Source of the DNA: DATARH01 sp035534855
GTDB taxonomy: Bacteria > Pseudomonadota > Alphaproteobacteria > ATCC43930 > CGMCC-115725
Assembly (NCBI GenBank): GCA_035534855.1
Contig: DATLRD010000014.1
Location: 78,212-142,211, forward strand
Length of the DNA: 64,000 bases
Reading direction: 5' to 3'
The translations under genes were made by a program, and so were the position numbers. Shown here in pieces: positions 7,273 to 16,588 of this stretch. How positions within the stretch are numbered: the first letter of the stretch is position 1; every line of letters starts with the position of its first letter. The notes under the pieces were generated by a model. It did not search any database. It saw nothing but the letters and a program-made list of their open reading frames with translations, and had not been told where the DNA came from.

Positions 7273-8537
7273 GCCCGCCGCCGGCACCGGGCCGTGTCGC
7301 CTTTGTCCTGAAGGGCTATCCGCGGCTGTCGGAAACCTTTATCGCGCAGGAGATCGCGGCGCTCGAAGCGCGCGGGCTCGACATCCTGATCGTGTCGCTG
7401 CGTCGCCCAACCGATACCACGGTCCACCCGGTGCACCGCGCGATCCGCGCCGCGCTGCTCTATCTGCCGGAATACCTCTATGAGGCGCCGCTGCGGGTGT
7501 GGCGCGGCTGGCGGCGGGCGCGGCTGCTGCCGGGTTACCGCGCGGCGCGGCGCGCGTTTGTTGCCGATCTGTGGCGCGACCGCACACCAAACCGGGTGCG
7601 CCGCTTTGGCCAAGCGCTGGTGCTGGCCGCCGAAATGCCCGGCGATATCGGCCGCCTGCACGCTCATTTCCTGCACACCCCGGCCTCGGTGACCCGCTAT
7701 GCGGCGACGATGCGCGGCCTCGGCTGGAGCGTCTCGGCGCACGCCAAGGACATCTGGACCACCCCGGAGTGGGAGAAGCGCGAAAAGCTCGCCGCGGCGC
7801 AATGGGCGGTCACCTGCACCGCTGTCGGGCATCGGCATCTCGCGGGCCTCGCCGACCGGCCCGAGGCGGTGGCGCTGTGCTATCACGGGCTGGCGCTCGA
7901 TCGCTTCCCGCCGGCGCCGCCGGGTGCGCCCGGCCCCGACGGCAGCGACCCGGCGCGGCCGGTGACGATCCTCTCGGTTGGTCGCGCGGTCGAGAAAAAG
8001 GGGTACGAGGACCTGCTCGCCGTGCTGGCGCTGCTGCCGCCGGCGCTGGCGTGGCGCTTCGTCCATATCGGCGGCGGGGCGCTGGCCGGCAGGCTGCGCG
8101 AAAAGGCGGCCCGGCTCGGGCTCGCCGGCCGCATCGAATGGCGCGGCGCCCGGCCGCAGCCCGAGGTGCTGGCCGCCTACCGCGAGGCCGATTTGTTCGT
8201 GCTGGCGGCGAAGGTGGCAGCCGATGGCGATCGCGACGGGCTGCCCAACGTGCTGGTCGAGGCGCAGAGCCAGCGCCTTGCCTGTATCGCCACAGACCTG
8301 TCGGGCATTCCCGAGCTAATCCGCGACGAGGTTAGCGGCGTGCTGGTGCCGCCCGGCGACAGCGCCGCGCTGGCCGCGGCGCTGTCGGGGCTGATCGCCG
8401 ACCCGGCGCGGCGCGCACGGCTCGGCGCCGCGGGTGAGGCGCGGACCCGCGCCGAATTCGACCTCGCGACCGGAATCGATGTGCTTGCGGCGCGTTTCGG
8501 CCTGCCGCCCGAGCCGCGCCGGCTCGCCGCGGAGTAA
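7269..8537 (+). CDS. Glycosyltransferase family 4, WcaL-like
   Basis: A 422-residue GT-B glycosyltransferase. The N-terminus VAFVLKGYPRLSETFIAQEI is the family opening seen in colanic-acid WcaL and related enzymes. The middle holds SAHAKDIWTTPEWEKR. The donor domain begins at VTILSVGRAVEKKGYEDLL and has the EX7E-type site in LPNVLVEAQSQRLACIAT, followed by SGIPELI. It is probably a cytoplasmic enzyme adding one sugar to a lipid-linked or polysaccharide acceptor. It overlaps the previous gene by 4 bases, and 2 bases separate it from the next glycosyltransferase. The substrate cannot be read from sequence. Confidence 0.87.
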   Translation: MSPPPAPGRVAFVLKGYPRLSETFIAQEIAALEARGLDILIVSLRRPTDTTVHPVHRAIRAALLYLPEYLYEAPLRVWRGWRRARLLPGYRAARRAFVADLWRDRTPNRVRRFGQALVLAAEMPGDIGRLHAHFLHTPASVTRYAATMRGLGWSVSAHAKDIWTTPEWEKREKLAAAQWAVTCTAVGHRHLAGLADRPEAVALCYHGLALDRFPPAPPGAPGPDGSDPARPVTILSVGRAVEKKGYEDLLAVLALLPPALAWRFVHIGGGALAGRLREKAARLGLAGRIEWRGARPQPEVLAAYREADLFVLAAKVAADGDRDGLPNVLVEAQSQRLACIATDLSGIPELIRDEVSGVLVPPGDSAALAAALSGLIADPARRARLGAAGEARTRAEFDLATGIDVLAARFGLPPEPRRLAAE

Positions 8538-8539
8538 CG

Positions 8540-9646
8540 GTGCGGATTGCCTTTTACGCGCCGCTGAAACCGCCGGATCATCCGGTCCCGTCCGGTGACC
8601 GGCGGCTCGCCCGGCTGCTGCTCGCCGCGTTGCGCCGCGCCGGCCATGCCCCGGTCGTGGCCTCACGGCTGCGCACCTATGACGGCACCGGCGATCCGTG
8701 CCGGCAGGCGCAGGTCGCGGCGCGCGCGCGGCCGCTTGCGGAGCGGCTGGTGCGGCGCTGGCGTGACAACCCGGCGGAAGCACCCGGACTGTGGCTGACC
8801 TATCACCTCTATTACAAGGCGCCGGATTTCCTCGGGCCGATGGTGTGCGACGCGCTTGGCATCCCCTATGTCGTCGCCGAGGCGTCGGTCGCCGCAAAGC
8901 GCGCCGCCGGGCCGTGGGCCTTCTATCATCGCGCGGTCGAGGCGGCGCTGCGCCGGGCCGATGCGGTGCTCGGCCTCAACTCGGCAGACCGGGCCGGCGT
9001 GCTGACGGTGCTCGGCGATCCCGCACGATGGGTGGCGTTGGCGCCGTTTCTCGATACCGCCGCCTACGCACCGGCGCCGCGCGAGCCCAAGCCCGCGCCG
9101 CGCCTCGTCGCGGTGGCGATGATGCGGCCCGGCGACAAGCTCGCCTCGTATCGGCTGCTCGGCGCGGCGCTGAGTCGGCTGCTCGACCGGGCATGGACGC
9201 TCGACATCATCGGCGATGGCCCGGCGCGCGAGGCGGTCGCGGCGGCGCTGGCGCCGCTCGGCGAGCGGGTCGTGTGGCGCGGCGCATTGTCCGAGCCGGA
9301 AATCGCGGCACGGCTCGGCCGCGCCGATCTGTTGGTCTGGCCGGCGATCAACGAGGCGTTCGGCATGGCGCTCCTCGAAGCCCAGGCGAGCGGGGTGCCG
9401 GTCGTCGCCGGCGCGAGCGGCGGGGTCGGCGACATCGTGGCGGCGGGCGCGACCGGGCTGCTGGTGCCGCCCGGCGATGCGGCGGCGTTTGCCGAAGCGG
9501 TGCGGGCGCTGCTCGACGACCCCGCGCGGCGGCAGGCGATGGGCGCGGCGGCGCTTGCCAAGGCGCGGCGCGAGCACGACCTCGATGCCGCGGCGGCCCG
9601 GCTCGGCGCGGTCATCGCCGGGCTCGGTCGCGCCCGCGCAGCATGA
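8540..9646 (+). CDS. Glycosyltransferase family 4
   Basis: A 368-residue GT-B enzyme starting at GTG. The N-terminal domain opens with MRIAFYAPLKPPDHPVPSGD, the pattern of an acceptor domain with a Pro-rich loop. The C-terminal domain has LDIIGDGPAREAV and the EX7E-type donor site in NEAFGMALLEAQASGVPVVA, followed by GGVGDIV and the LVPPGD loop. It is cytoplasmic, with no signal or membrane segment. It sits 2 bases after one glycosyltransferase and overlaps the histidine phosphatase by ATGA, so translation is probably coupled. The acceptor and sugar are unknown. Confidence 0.87.
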   Translation: MRIAFYAPLKPPDHPVPSGDRRLARLLLAALRRAGHAPVVASRLRTYDGTGDPCRQAQVAARARPLAERLVRRWRDNPAEAPGLWLTYHLYYKAPDFLGPMVCDALGIPYVVAEASVAAKRAAGPWAFYHRAVEAALRRADAVLGLNSADRAGVLTVLGDPARWVALAPFLDTAAYAPAPREPKPAPRLVAVAMMRPGDKLASYRLLGAALSRLLDRAWTLDIIGDGPAREAVAAALAPLGERVVWRGALSEPEIAARLGRADLLVWPAINEAFGMALLEAQASGVPVVAGASGGVGDIVAAGATGLLVPPGDAAAFAEAVRALLDDPARRQAMGAAALAKARREHDLDAAAARLGAVIAGLGRARAA

Positions 9647-10224
9647 CGCTCTTGGCGCTGATCCGTCACGCGCCGACCGAATGGTCGGCCGCCGGGCGAC
9701 TGCAGGGCCGCGCCGATCCGGCGCTCGACCCGGCGGTGCTGCCGGAGTGGCGGCTGCCACCGACGCTTGCCGGGTTTCGCGTCATCACCAGCCCGCTGCG
9801 CCGCGCGGTGGAGACCGCGCGGCTCCTGGGCGTCGCCGCGCCGGCGATCGAGCCGCGCCTCGCCGAGATGGCGTGGGGCGCATGGGAAGGGCGCACCCTG
9901 GCAGACTTGCGCGCCCGGCTCGGCCCGGAAATGGCGGCGGCCGAGGCGGCGGGGCTCGATTTCCGCCCGCCCGGCGGCGAGAGCCCGCGCGACGTGCAGC
10001 ACCGCCTGGTGCCGCTGATGGCGGAACTGGACGAAGCCGGGCGCGCCACTGTGGCGATCACCCACAAAGGGGTGATCCGTGCCGTGTTCGCGCTCGCCAC
10101 CGGCTGGGACATGCGCGGCAAGCCGCCGGCCCGGCTGTCGTGGTCGGCGGCGCATCTCTTCCGGCTCGGCTCCGACGGCGTGCCCGCGGTCGAGCGGCTG
10201 AACCTGCCGCTGGAATACCCGTGA
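9643..10224 (+). CDS. Histidine phosphatase family protein
   Basis: A 193-residue enzyme of the phosphoglycerate-mutase/CobC superfamily, which removes phosphate through a phosphohistidine. The catalytic motif is LIRHAPTEW (His9; the usual RHG reads RHA here), followed by the phosphate pocket Arg residues in TSPLRRAVETARLL, the Glu in LAEMAWGAWEG, and the second His in VAITHKGVIRA. The small size fits a sugar-phosphate or alpha-ribazole-phosphate phosphatase rather than a mutase. It is locked between two glycosyltransferases by ATGA and GTGA overlaps, so its substrate is likely a phosphorylated sugar or glycan intermediate; that link is inferred. No cobalamin genes are near. Confidence 0.85.
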   Translation: MTLLALIRHAPTEWSAAGRLQGRADPALDPAVLPEWRLPPTLAGFRVITSPLRRAVETARLLGVAAPAIEPRLAEMAWGAWEGRTLADLRARLGPEMAAAEAAGLDFRPPGGESPRDVQHRLVPLMAELDEAGRATVAITHKGVIRAVFALATGWDMRGKPPARLSWSAAHLFRLGSDGVPAVERLNLPLEYP

Positions 10225-11405
10225 CCGGGTCGGTGCTGTTCCACGTCCAGTGGCTGCTCGGGATCGGGCACCTGCAGCGCACGCTGCGCATCGCCGAGGC
10301 GCTGGCCGATGACGGCGTCGCGGTCACGCTGGCGGGCGGCGGGCCGCCGGTTCCCGGGCTGGCGATCGACCCGCGGGTGCGGGTCGTGCAACTGCCGCCG
10401 GTGCGGGCGCGCGATGCACGGTTCGAACTGGTCGACGAGGCGGGCCAGCCGCTCGACGACGCGTTGCGCGCGGCGCGGCGCCAGGCGCTGCTCGCGGCGT
10501 TCGCTGCGGCGCGGCCGGGTGTCGTCGTGATCGAAGGGTTCCCGTTCGCCCGCCGCGCCTTTCGCTTTGAACTCGACCCGCTGATCGCCGGGGCGCACGC
10601 CGCCGGGGCGCGGGTCGTGTGCTCGGTACGCGATGTCATCGTCATGCGCGACGACCCGGTTCGCCAGCACCAGGCGGTAGCCCGCGTGCGCGACGATTTC
10701 GCGGCGGTGATGGTGCACGGCGACCCCGGCTTCATTCCGTTCGCCGCGAGCTTTCCCCCGGCCGACGAGATTGCCGACCAGCTCATCTATACCGGCTATG
10801 TGACGAACGCGGCCCGGGCGGACCTGTCTGTGCCCGATACGCCGCAGGGCGAGGTGGTGGTCTCGGCCGGCGGCGGCGGGGTCGCGGGGCGGCGGCTGAT
10901 GGCGGCGGCACTGGCGGCGCAGCGCGCCGGCTGCCTTGCCGGAACGCGCTGGCGGCTGCTTACTGGAACCGCCCTGCCCGAGGCCGAGTTTGCCGCGCTG
11001 TGCCGGGAGGCGCCGGCCGGGGTGTCGGTCGAGCGCTTTCGCCGCGATTTTCCAGCGCTGCTGCGGCATTGCCGGGTGTCGGTCAGCCAGGCCGGGTACA
11101 ACACCGCGCTCGATATCGTCGTGGCGCGGGTGCCGGCGGTGTTGGTGCCGTTCGCCGAGGGCAATGAAACCGAGCAGGCGATTCGCGCCGACTACTTCGC
11201 AGCCCGCGGCGTCGCCGAACTGGTGCGCGAAAACGAGCTGGCGCCGGAGACACTGGGCGCCGCGATCGAGCGTGCCGCCTCGCGCCCGCCGGCGGCGCTG
11301 GCCATCGATACCGGCGGGGCGCACCGCTCGGCCGAGATCATCGCCGGGTTGCTCGGCACGGGCGGCGGCCACAAGGGGTTGGCGCGGCGCAACGGCGCGG
11401 TATGA
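10221..11405 (+). CDS. Glycosyltransferase, MurG-like (GT28 C-terminal type)
   Basis: A 394-residue GT-B protein starting at GTG inside the phosphatase stop (GTGA overlap). The N-terminal VLFHVQWLLGIGHLQRTLRI loop parallels the GLGHLRRC loop of the first gene of the operon. The C-terminal domain has VVSAGGGGVAGRRL and the donor site SVSQAGYNTALDIV followed by VPAVLVPFAEGNETEQ, the MurG-like pattern. It is probably cytoplasmic, at the membrane face. With the protein at 6058 it forms a pair of related enzymes bracketing two GT4 enzymes. The sugar and acceptor are unknown. Confidence 0.83.
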   Translation: MTGSVLFHVQWLLGIGHLQRTLRIAEALADDGVAVTLAGGGPPVPGLAIDPRVRVVQLPPVRARDARFELVDEAGQPLDDALRAARRQALLAAFAAARPGVVVIEGFPFARRAFRFELDPLIAGAHAAGARVVCSVRDVIVMRDDPVRQHQAVARVRDDFAAVMVHGDPGFIPFAASFPPADEIADQLIYTGYVTNAARADLSVPDTPQGEVVVSAGGGGVAGRRLMAAALAAQRAGCLAGTRWRLLTGTALPEAEFAALCREAPAGVSVERFRRDFPALLRHCRVSVSQAGYNTALDIVVARVPAVLVPFAEGNETEQAIRADYFAARGVAELVRENELAPETLGAAIERAASRPPAALAIDTGGAHRSAEIIAGLLGTGGGHKGLARRNGAV

Positions 11406-11412
11406 TCCGGTG

Positions 11413-12195
11413 ATGAACATGGTGGCGCGCGCCCACGCGGTGGCAAACGCCGAATGGTCCGATCTGGCCGATGAGCTTGATCGCTGGGAGGAAGCCGGGC
11501 GCGTCGCCACGTTGTGGTGGCGCGACGACGATGCGGTGGCGATGACGCCCAGCCTGGCAAGGCTGGTGGCGCTAGCCGGTGCTGTGCCGCTCGCGCTGGC
11601 GGTGATCCCGGCGGATGCCGACGGGCAGCTTGCCGCCGCGCTGCGCCCGCTGGCGAATGTGGCCGTGCTGCAGCACGGCTGGCGTCACGCCAACCATGCG
11701 GTTGTCGGCAAGAAAAGCGAATTCCCGCCCGAGCGCGCAGCGTCGCTGGTTGCGGCCGACCTCGCCAGCGGCCGCGAGCGGCTGGCGGCGCTGTTCGGCG
11801 CGTCGGCGCTGCCGGTGCTGGTGCCGCCGTGGAACCGGTTTGCGCCGTCGTTCGAGAAGCTGCTCGCCGGGGCCGGGATCGCCGGGCTGTCGGCGATGGC
11901 GCCGCGCCGCGTTCCGCCGCTCGACCCGCGTATCGCGGCGCTCGATGTGCATATCGATCTCGTCGCCTGGCGCGGCGGCCGCGGCTTTGTCGGCGAGGCG
12001 GCGGCGCTCGGCCTGCTGGTCTCGGCGCTGCGCGAGCGCCGGCTCGGCCTCACCGACGCCGTGGCGCCGACCGGGGTGCTGACCCATCATCTGCTGCTCG
12101 ATGCGGCGACCGCCGATTTCCTCGCCCGGCTGACTGCACTGGTAAATGCCCATCCGGCGGCGCGCTGGGTCGATATCCGAGAGAGGCTCCGGTGA
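11413..12195 (+). CDS. Polysaccharide deacetylase family protein
   Basis: A 260-residue NodB-like deacetylase. The metal-binding parts are visible: LWWRDDDAV (Asp39, Asp40) and LQHGWRHANH (His88, His92), followed by the VPPWNRF loop, which lies at the place of the catalytic-pocket strand in this branch. No signal peptide is seen, so it probably acts in the cytoplasm on a lipid-linked or soluble glycan and removes N- or O-acetyl groups. It lies 7 bases after the MurG-like glycosyltransferase and overlaps the next gene by GTGA. A GTG one codon upstream (11410) is an equal start candidate. The context points to tailoring of the glycan made by this operon. Confidence 0.82.
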   Translation: MNMVARAHAVANAEWSDLADELDRWEEAGRVATLWWRDDDAVAMTPSLARLVALAGAVPLALAVIPADADGQLAAALRPLANVAVLQHGWRHANHAVVGKKSEFPPERAASLVAADLASGRERLAALFGASALPVLVPPWNRFAPSFEKLLAGAGIAGLSAMAPRRVPPLDPRIAALDVHIDLVAWRGGRGFVGEAAALGLLVSALRERRLGLTDAVAPTGVLTHHLLLDAATADFLARLTALVNAHPAARWVDIRERLR

Positions 12196-12734
12196 CGGTG
12201 ACGCCGGTCGAGCGGACAGCCGAGGAACGCGGCGGTGTCACCCGCCACGCCTATCCCACCGCGGCGATGGCCGGCGATTACCTGCGCGCCGCGGCCGGGC
12301 TGGTGCCGGCCGGGGCGCTATTGGTTTCGGTGCCGGTCGAGACCTTCGGCGGGGTCGTGCTGACCGGGTTTGCAGCGCTCTTCGGGCTGTTCGGCGTGCG
12401 TACGATGCTGCGCCACGCCAGCAGCATCGAGCTCGACCCGACAGAGCTGCGCCTCTCGGGCGTACAGCGCCGCGTCATCACCTGGAGTGCGCTCGACCGC
12501 ATGAAACTCGCCTATTACTCGACGCGGCGCGACCGGCGCGCCGGCTGGATGCAGCTCGAATTGCGCGCCGGCGGCGCCACGGTGCGGCTCGACAGCCGGA
12601 TCGAGGGGTTCGACGCGGTGGTGCGCCGCGCCGCCGCTGCGGCGAACGCGCGCGGGCTGGAACTCAACCCGGCGACGGTCTCCAATCTGCAGGCGCTCGG
12701 CATCCGGGTCAGCGAAAACGGGGCCGAGCGGTGA
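12192..12734 (+). CDS. Small membrane protein with PH-like C-terminal domain, function unknown
   Basis: A 180-residue protein with a short charged N-terminus, two closely spaced membrane segments (about residues 30-48 and 53-72) and a cytoplasmic C-terminal beta-rich part. The strand pattern IELDPTELRLSG, VITWSALDRMKLAYYS and GGATVRLDSRIEGF looks like a bacterial PH domain. I do not recognise a named family. It starts at GTG in a 4-base overlap with the deacetylase and overlaps the following transporter ATPase by GTGA, so it links the glycan genes and the transporter genes into one transcription unit. Confidence 0.75.
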   Translation: MTVTPVERTAEERGGVTRHAYPTAAMAGDYLRAAAGLVPAGALLVSVPVETFGGVVLTGFAALFGLFGVRTMLRHASSIELDPTELRLSGVQRRVITWSALDRMKLAYYSTRRDRRAGWMQLELRAGGATVRLDSRIEGFDAVVRRAAAAANARGLELNPATVSNLQALGIRVSENGAER

Positions 12735-14650
12735 AAGACCTGTTGCACATTCGCGATCTTCAGGTGCGTTTTGCGGCGCCGGGTGGATATATCCGCGCGG
12801 TCAAAGGGGTGTCGTTCCGGCTGCGCCCGGGCTCGACGGTTGCCCTGGTCGGCGAATCCGGCTCCGGCAAGTCGGTGGTCAGCCAGTCGATCCTCCGCAT
12901 CCTGCCGCGCAATGGTGAGATCACCGGCGGGCAGATCCTGTTTGCCGACCCGCGGCGTGACGGCGAGCCGGTCGACCTGGTCAAATTGCCGGCCGACGGG
13001 CCGCAGATGCGGGCGCTGCGCGGCGGGCGGATCTCGATCATCTTTCAGGAGCCGATGAGCTCGCTGTCGCCTGTGCACACGATCGGCGACCAGGTCGGCG
13101 AGGCGCTGAGCCTGCACCGCGAGGCGACCGGCGCCGAGGTCAAGGAGCTGACCCAGGACATGCTGCGGCTGGTCGGGTTTCCCGATCCGGCGCGGGCCTG
13201 GCGCAGCTATCCGTTCGAGCTGTCGGGCGGGCTGCGCCAGCGGGCGATGATCGCGATGGCGCTGGTCTGCCGGCCGGCGCTGTTGATCGCCGACGAGCCG
13301 ACCACTGCGCTCGACGTGACGATCCAGGCGCAGATCCTGAAGCTGATCGTCGAGCTGCAGGAAGAGCTCGGCATGGCCGTGTTGCTGATCACCCACGATC
13401 TCGGCGTCGTCGCCAACGTCGCCGAGGAGATCGTCGTGATGTATCACGGCGAGGTGATGGAAAGCGGCACGCTCGACGACATTTTCGGGCGCGCGCAGCA
13501 CCCCTACCTGAAGGCGCTGTTGCGCGCGGTGCCGCGCTTCGACATGAAGCCGGGCGAGCGGCTGGTGCCGATCCGCGACATCCCGATCGGCGAGGCGCCG
13601 CATCTGATGGCTGAAAAGCCGGTATGGCCGGCCGGCGCCGATCCCGTTCTCCTCGAATGCACCGACATCCGCAAGGGCTTCATGCTGCGCCGCAGCGGAC
13701 TGTTCGGCGGCGGCAGCGGCACGCGCGCAGTCGCGGTCGACGGCGTCAGCCTCAACGTCGCGCGCGGCGAATGCCTGGGCCTGGTCGGCGAAAGCGGGTG
13801 CGGCAAAACCACGCTCAGCAAGATACTGCTGCGGGCGGAGGCGCCCGACAGCGGCCGCGTCGTGTTCAACGACCACGGCACCCCGACCGACGTCCTGGCG
13901 CTGCAAGGCGACGAACTGAAACGATTCCGCCGCAAGGTCCAGTACATCTTTCAAGACCCGTTCGGTTCGCTTAACCCGCGCATGACCGTGTACGACATCA
14001 TTGCCGAGCCGCTGGTGATCCACGGCATCGGCGACCCCAAGACCCGGCACGACATGGTCGAGGAGCTGGTCGGCCTGGTCGGGCTCGATCGGCGCCATGT
14101 GCGCCGCTATCCGCACAGTTTTTCGGGCGGCCAGCGCCAGCGCATCGGCATCGCCCGCGCTCTGGCGCTGCGCCCCGACCTGTTGATCTGCGACGAGCCG
14201 GTCTCGGCGCTCGACGTGTCGATCCAGGCGCAGATCCTCAACCTGCTGATCGACCTGAAGGAAAAGCTGGGCCTGACCTATCTGTTCATCTCGCACAACC
14301 TCGCGGTGGTCGATTACATCGCCGACCGCATCGCGGTGATGTGCGCCGGCCGGATCGTCGAGGTCGCCGACCGCGGCGTGCTGTTCCGCGATCCGGTGCA
14401 CCCCTACACCAGGGCGCTGCTCGCGGCTGTGCCGGCGCCCGACCCGGCGCATCGGCTCGATTTCCACCAGTTGATGGCGGACAAGGCGTCGGACCCGGCG
14501 GCGTGGCCGGCGCCGTTCTGCCGCGGCGGCGGCAGCAACCCGCAACTGGCCGAGGTCGCGTCCGGCCACTTCGTCGAGGTCACGATCGCCCCCGAGGCCG
14601 CTGCCGAATGGCACTCCCGGCGCCTTGCCGAGCCGGTGGCCGGGCAATGA
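12731..14650 (+). CDS. Peptide-type ABC importer, fused dual ATPase (YejF-like)
   Basis: A 639-residue protein with two complete nucleotide-binding domains that together power one importer. Domain 1 has GESGSGKS, signature LSGGLRQR and Walker B LLIADEPTTALD. Domain 2 has GESGCGKT, FSGGQRQR and LLICDEPVSALD. Each is followed by the oligopeptide-type C-terminal tail that ends in HPYLKALL or HPYTRALL. The fused arrangement matches YejF and related peptide, microcin C or opine importers. It starts at GTG overlapping the previous gene and overlaps the binding-protein gene by ATGA. All catalytic residues look intact. Confidence 0.92.
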   Translation: MKDLLHIRDLQVRFAAPGGYIRAVKGVSFRLRPGSTVALVGESGSGKSVVSQSILRILPRNGEITGGQILFADPRRDGEPVDLVKLPADGPQMRALRGGRISIIFQEPMSSLSPVHTIGDQVGEALSLHREATGAEVKELTQDMLRLVGFPDPARAWRSYPFELSGGLRQRAMIAMALVCRPALLIADEPTTALDVTIQAQILKLIVELQEELGMAVLLITHDLGVVANVAEEIVVMYHGEVMESGTLDDIFGRAQHPYLKALLRAVPRFDMKPGERLVPIRDIPIGEAPHLMAEKPVWPAGADPVLLECTDIRKGFMLRRSGLFGGGSGTRAVAVDGVSLNVARGECLGLVGESGCGKTTLSKILLRAEAPDSGRVVFNDHGTPTDVLALQGDELKRFRRKVQYIFQDPFGSLNPRMTVYDIIAEPLVIHGIGDPKTRHDMVEELVGLVGLDRRHVRRYPHSFSGGQRQRIGIARALALRPDLLICDEPVSALDVSIQAQILNLLIDLKEKLGLTYLFISHNLAVVDYIADRIAVMCAGRIVEVADRGVLFRDPVHPYTRALLAAVPAPDPAHRLDFHQLMADKASDPAAWPAPFCRGGGSNPQLAEVASGHFVEVTIAPEAAAEWHSRRLAEPVAGQ

Positions 14651-16578
14651 CCAGCCTTACCCGGCGGCAATTGCTGCTGTCGCTGCCGCTCATTGCCGTA
14701 CCGCTCCGCGCGGCGCTGGCGGCCCTGGCGGAAACCCCGCTGCTGGCCAAACAGGTCGACGCCGGCAAGCTGCCGCCGGTGGCGCAGCGCATCCCGCGCG
14801 AGCCGGCGCTGGCCGAGCTCGAAACCCTGGGCCGGCCCGGCGGGCAGCTTCGCATGCTGATGGCCAACACCAAGGACACGCGGTTCATGGTGGTCTATGG
14901 CTATGCACGGCTCGTCGCCTACACGCCGGCGCTGGCGATCGTGCCCGACATCCTGCGGGCGGTCGATGTCGAGGGCGATCGCAGCTTCACGCTGCATCTG
15001 CGTGCCGGGCACAAATGGTCGGACGGCAAGCCGTTCACGACCGAGGATTTCCGCTACTGGTTTGAGGACATCGCCGGCAATTCCCAGCTGTCGCCGGCCG
15101 GTCTGCCGCTGGCGCTCTTACCCAACGGCGAGCAGCCGCAATTCCAGGTGATCGACGAGACCACAGTGCGCTACGGCTGGTCGCGGCCCAACCCGCTGTT
15201 CCTGCCGGCGCTGGCCGGCGCCTATCCGCTGTTCATCTATGCCCCGGCGCACTACCTGAAGCAGTTTCACGAGAAATACGCCGACAAGGCGAAACTGGCG
15301 GCGCTGGTCAAAAAGGCCGGGGTGCGCAACTGGGCGGCGCTGCACATCAAGCTCGACGCGCAATACCACAACCAGAACCCGCATCTGCCGGTGCTCGAAC
15401 CCTGGGTACTGAAGACCAAACCGCCGTCCGAGCGGATCATCTTCGAACGCAACCCGTACTATTACCGGGTCGACGGCGCCGGGCACCAGCTGCCGTATAT
15501 CGACCAGGTGGTCTTTACGATTGCCAACGCCAGGATCATCCCGGCCAAGACCGGGGCCGGCGAGAGCGACCTGCAGGCCCGCTATCTGCGGTTTGAGGAC
15601 TACACATTCCTCAAGGCCGGCGAGCAGCAGAACAACTACAACGTACGGCTGTGGCGCACCGGGCCGGGCAGCCAGTATGCGCTCTATCCCAACCTCAATG
15701 TCGACGACCCGGTTTGGCGCAAGCTGTTCCGCAACGTCGATTTCCGCCGCGCCTTGTCGCTCGGGATCAACCGGCACGAGATCAACCAGGTGATCTATTT
15801 CGGGCTGGCGATCGAAGGGCAGAACACGGTGTTGCCGCAGAGCCCGCTGTTCCGCTCGGAATACCGTAACGCCTGGGCGCAATACGACCCGGCGCAGGCC
15901 AACAAGCTGCTCGACGGGCTCGGCCTCACCAAACGCGGCAGCGCGGATATCCGGCTGCTGCCCGACGGGCGGGAGTGCGCGATCATCGTCGAGGATTCAG
16001 GCGAATCGACCGATAAATCCGACATTCTGGAGCTGATCCGCGATTCCTGGCGGCACATCGGGATCAAGCTCTACACCAAGCCCGAGCAGCTGACGCTGTT
16101 TCGCGAGCGGGTGTTTTCCGGTGCGACCCAGATGTCGCTCGACAACGGCATCGAGAGCGGGCTCGCCACTGCCGACCGCTCGCCGGCCGAGTTTGCCCCG
16201 ACCAGCCAGCAACAGCTCGAGTGGCCGAAATGGGGCCAGTACATGGAAACCAAGGGCACGGCCGGACAGCCACCCGACATGCCGGCGGCCGAGCGCCTCA
16301 GGGCGCTTTACGGCCAATGGCTCGACGCCGCCTCCGAGGCCGACCATGCCCACATCTGGCACGAGATGCTGAAGATATACGCCGACAACGTGTTCTCGAT
16401 CGGGCTCGTCGCCGGGGTGCTGCAACCGGTCGTGGTCAACGACCGCCTGCGCAACGTGCCGAAAGACGGGATCTACAACTGGGACCCCGGCGCGCAGTTC
16501 GGCATCTACAAACCCGACGGGTTCTGGTTCGACCCCGAGGGGGGCGCGTCGGCCTCGCTGTCGGACCTGGGGCAGTAA
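14647..16578 (+). CDS. Extracellular solute-binding protein, family 5 (peptide/nickel/opine type)
   Basis: A 643-residue periplasmic binding protein for the importer encoded around it. The N-terminus MTSLTRRQLLLSLPLIAVP has a twin-arginine-like signal, suggesting export in folded form. Family-5 landmarks include the RAGHKWSDGKPFTTEDFRYW motif and the FRRALSLGINRHEINQVIY motif in the second lobe. It is longer than classical DppA (about 535), like other large YejA-type proteins. It overlaps the ATPase gene by 4 bases and is followed 10 bases later by the first permease. The ligand is unknown: peptide, opine or glycopeptide are all possible. Confidence 0.9.
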   Translation: MTSLTRRQLLLSLPLIAVPLRAALAALAETPLLAKQVDAGKLPPVAQRIPREPALAELETLGRPGGQLRMLMANTKDTRFMVVYGYARLVAYTPALAIVPDILRAVDVEGDRSFTLHLRAGHKWSDGKPFTTEDFRYWFEDIAGNSQLSPAGLPLALLPNGEQPQFQVIDETTVRYGWSRPNPLFLPALAGAYPLFIYAPAHYLKQFHEKYADKAKLAALVKKAGVRNWAALHIKLDAQYHNQNPHLPVLEPWVLKTKPPSERIIFERNPYYYRVDGAGHQLPYIDQVVFTIANARIIPAKTGAGESDLQARYLRFEDYTFLKAGEQQNNYNVRLWRTGPGSQYALYPNLNVDDPVWRKLFRNVDFRRALSLGINRHEINQVIYFGLAIEGQNTVLPQSPLFRSEYRNAWAQYDPAQANKLLDGLGLTKRGSADIRLLPDGRECAIIVEDSGESTDKSDILELIRDSWRHIGIKLYTKPEQLTLFRERVFSGATQMSLDNGIESGLATADRSPAEFAPTSQQQLEWPKWGQYMETKGTAGQPPDMPAAERLRALYGQWLDAASEADHAHIWHEMLKIYADNVFSIGLVAGVLQPVVVNDRLRNVPKDGIYNWDPGAQFGIYKPDGFWFDPEGGASASLSDLGQ

Positions 16579-16588
16579 AGGGCAGTCG

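Noticed and set aside
9666..11510. Long minus-strand open frame opposite the phosphatase and glycosyltransferase genes
   Set aside because: Arg/Asp/Pro-rich low-complexity product antisense to well-defined enzymes; no start context.
12515..14647. About 710-codon minus-strand frame opposite the dual ATPase
   Set aside because: Shadow of the ATPase coding strand; the product mirrors its codon bias and matches no family pattern.
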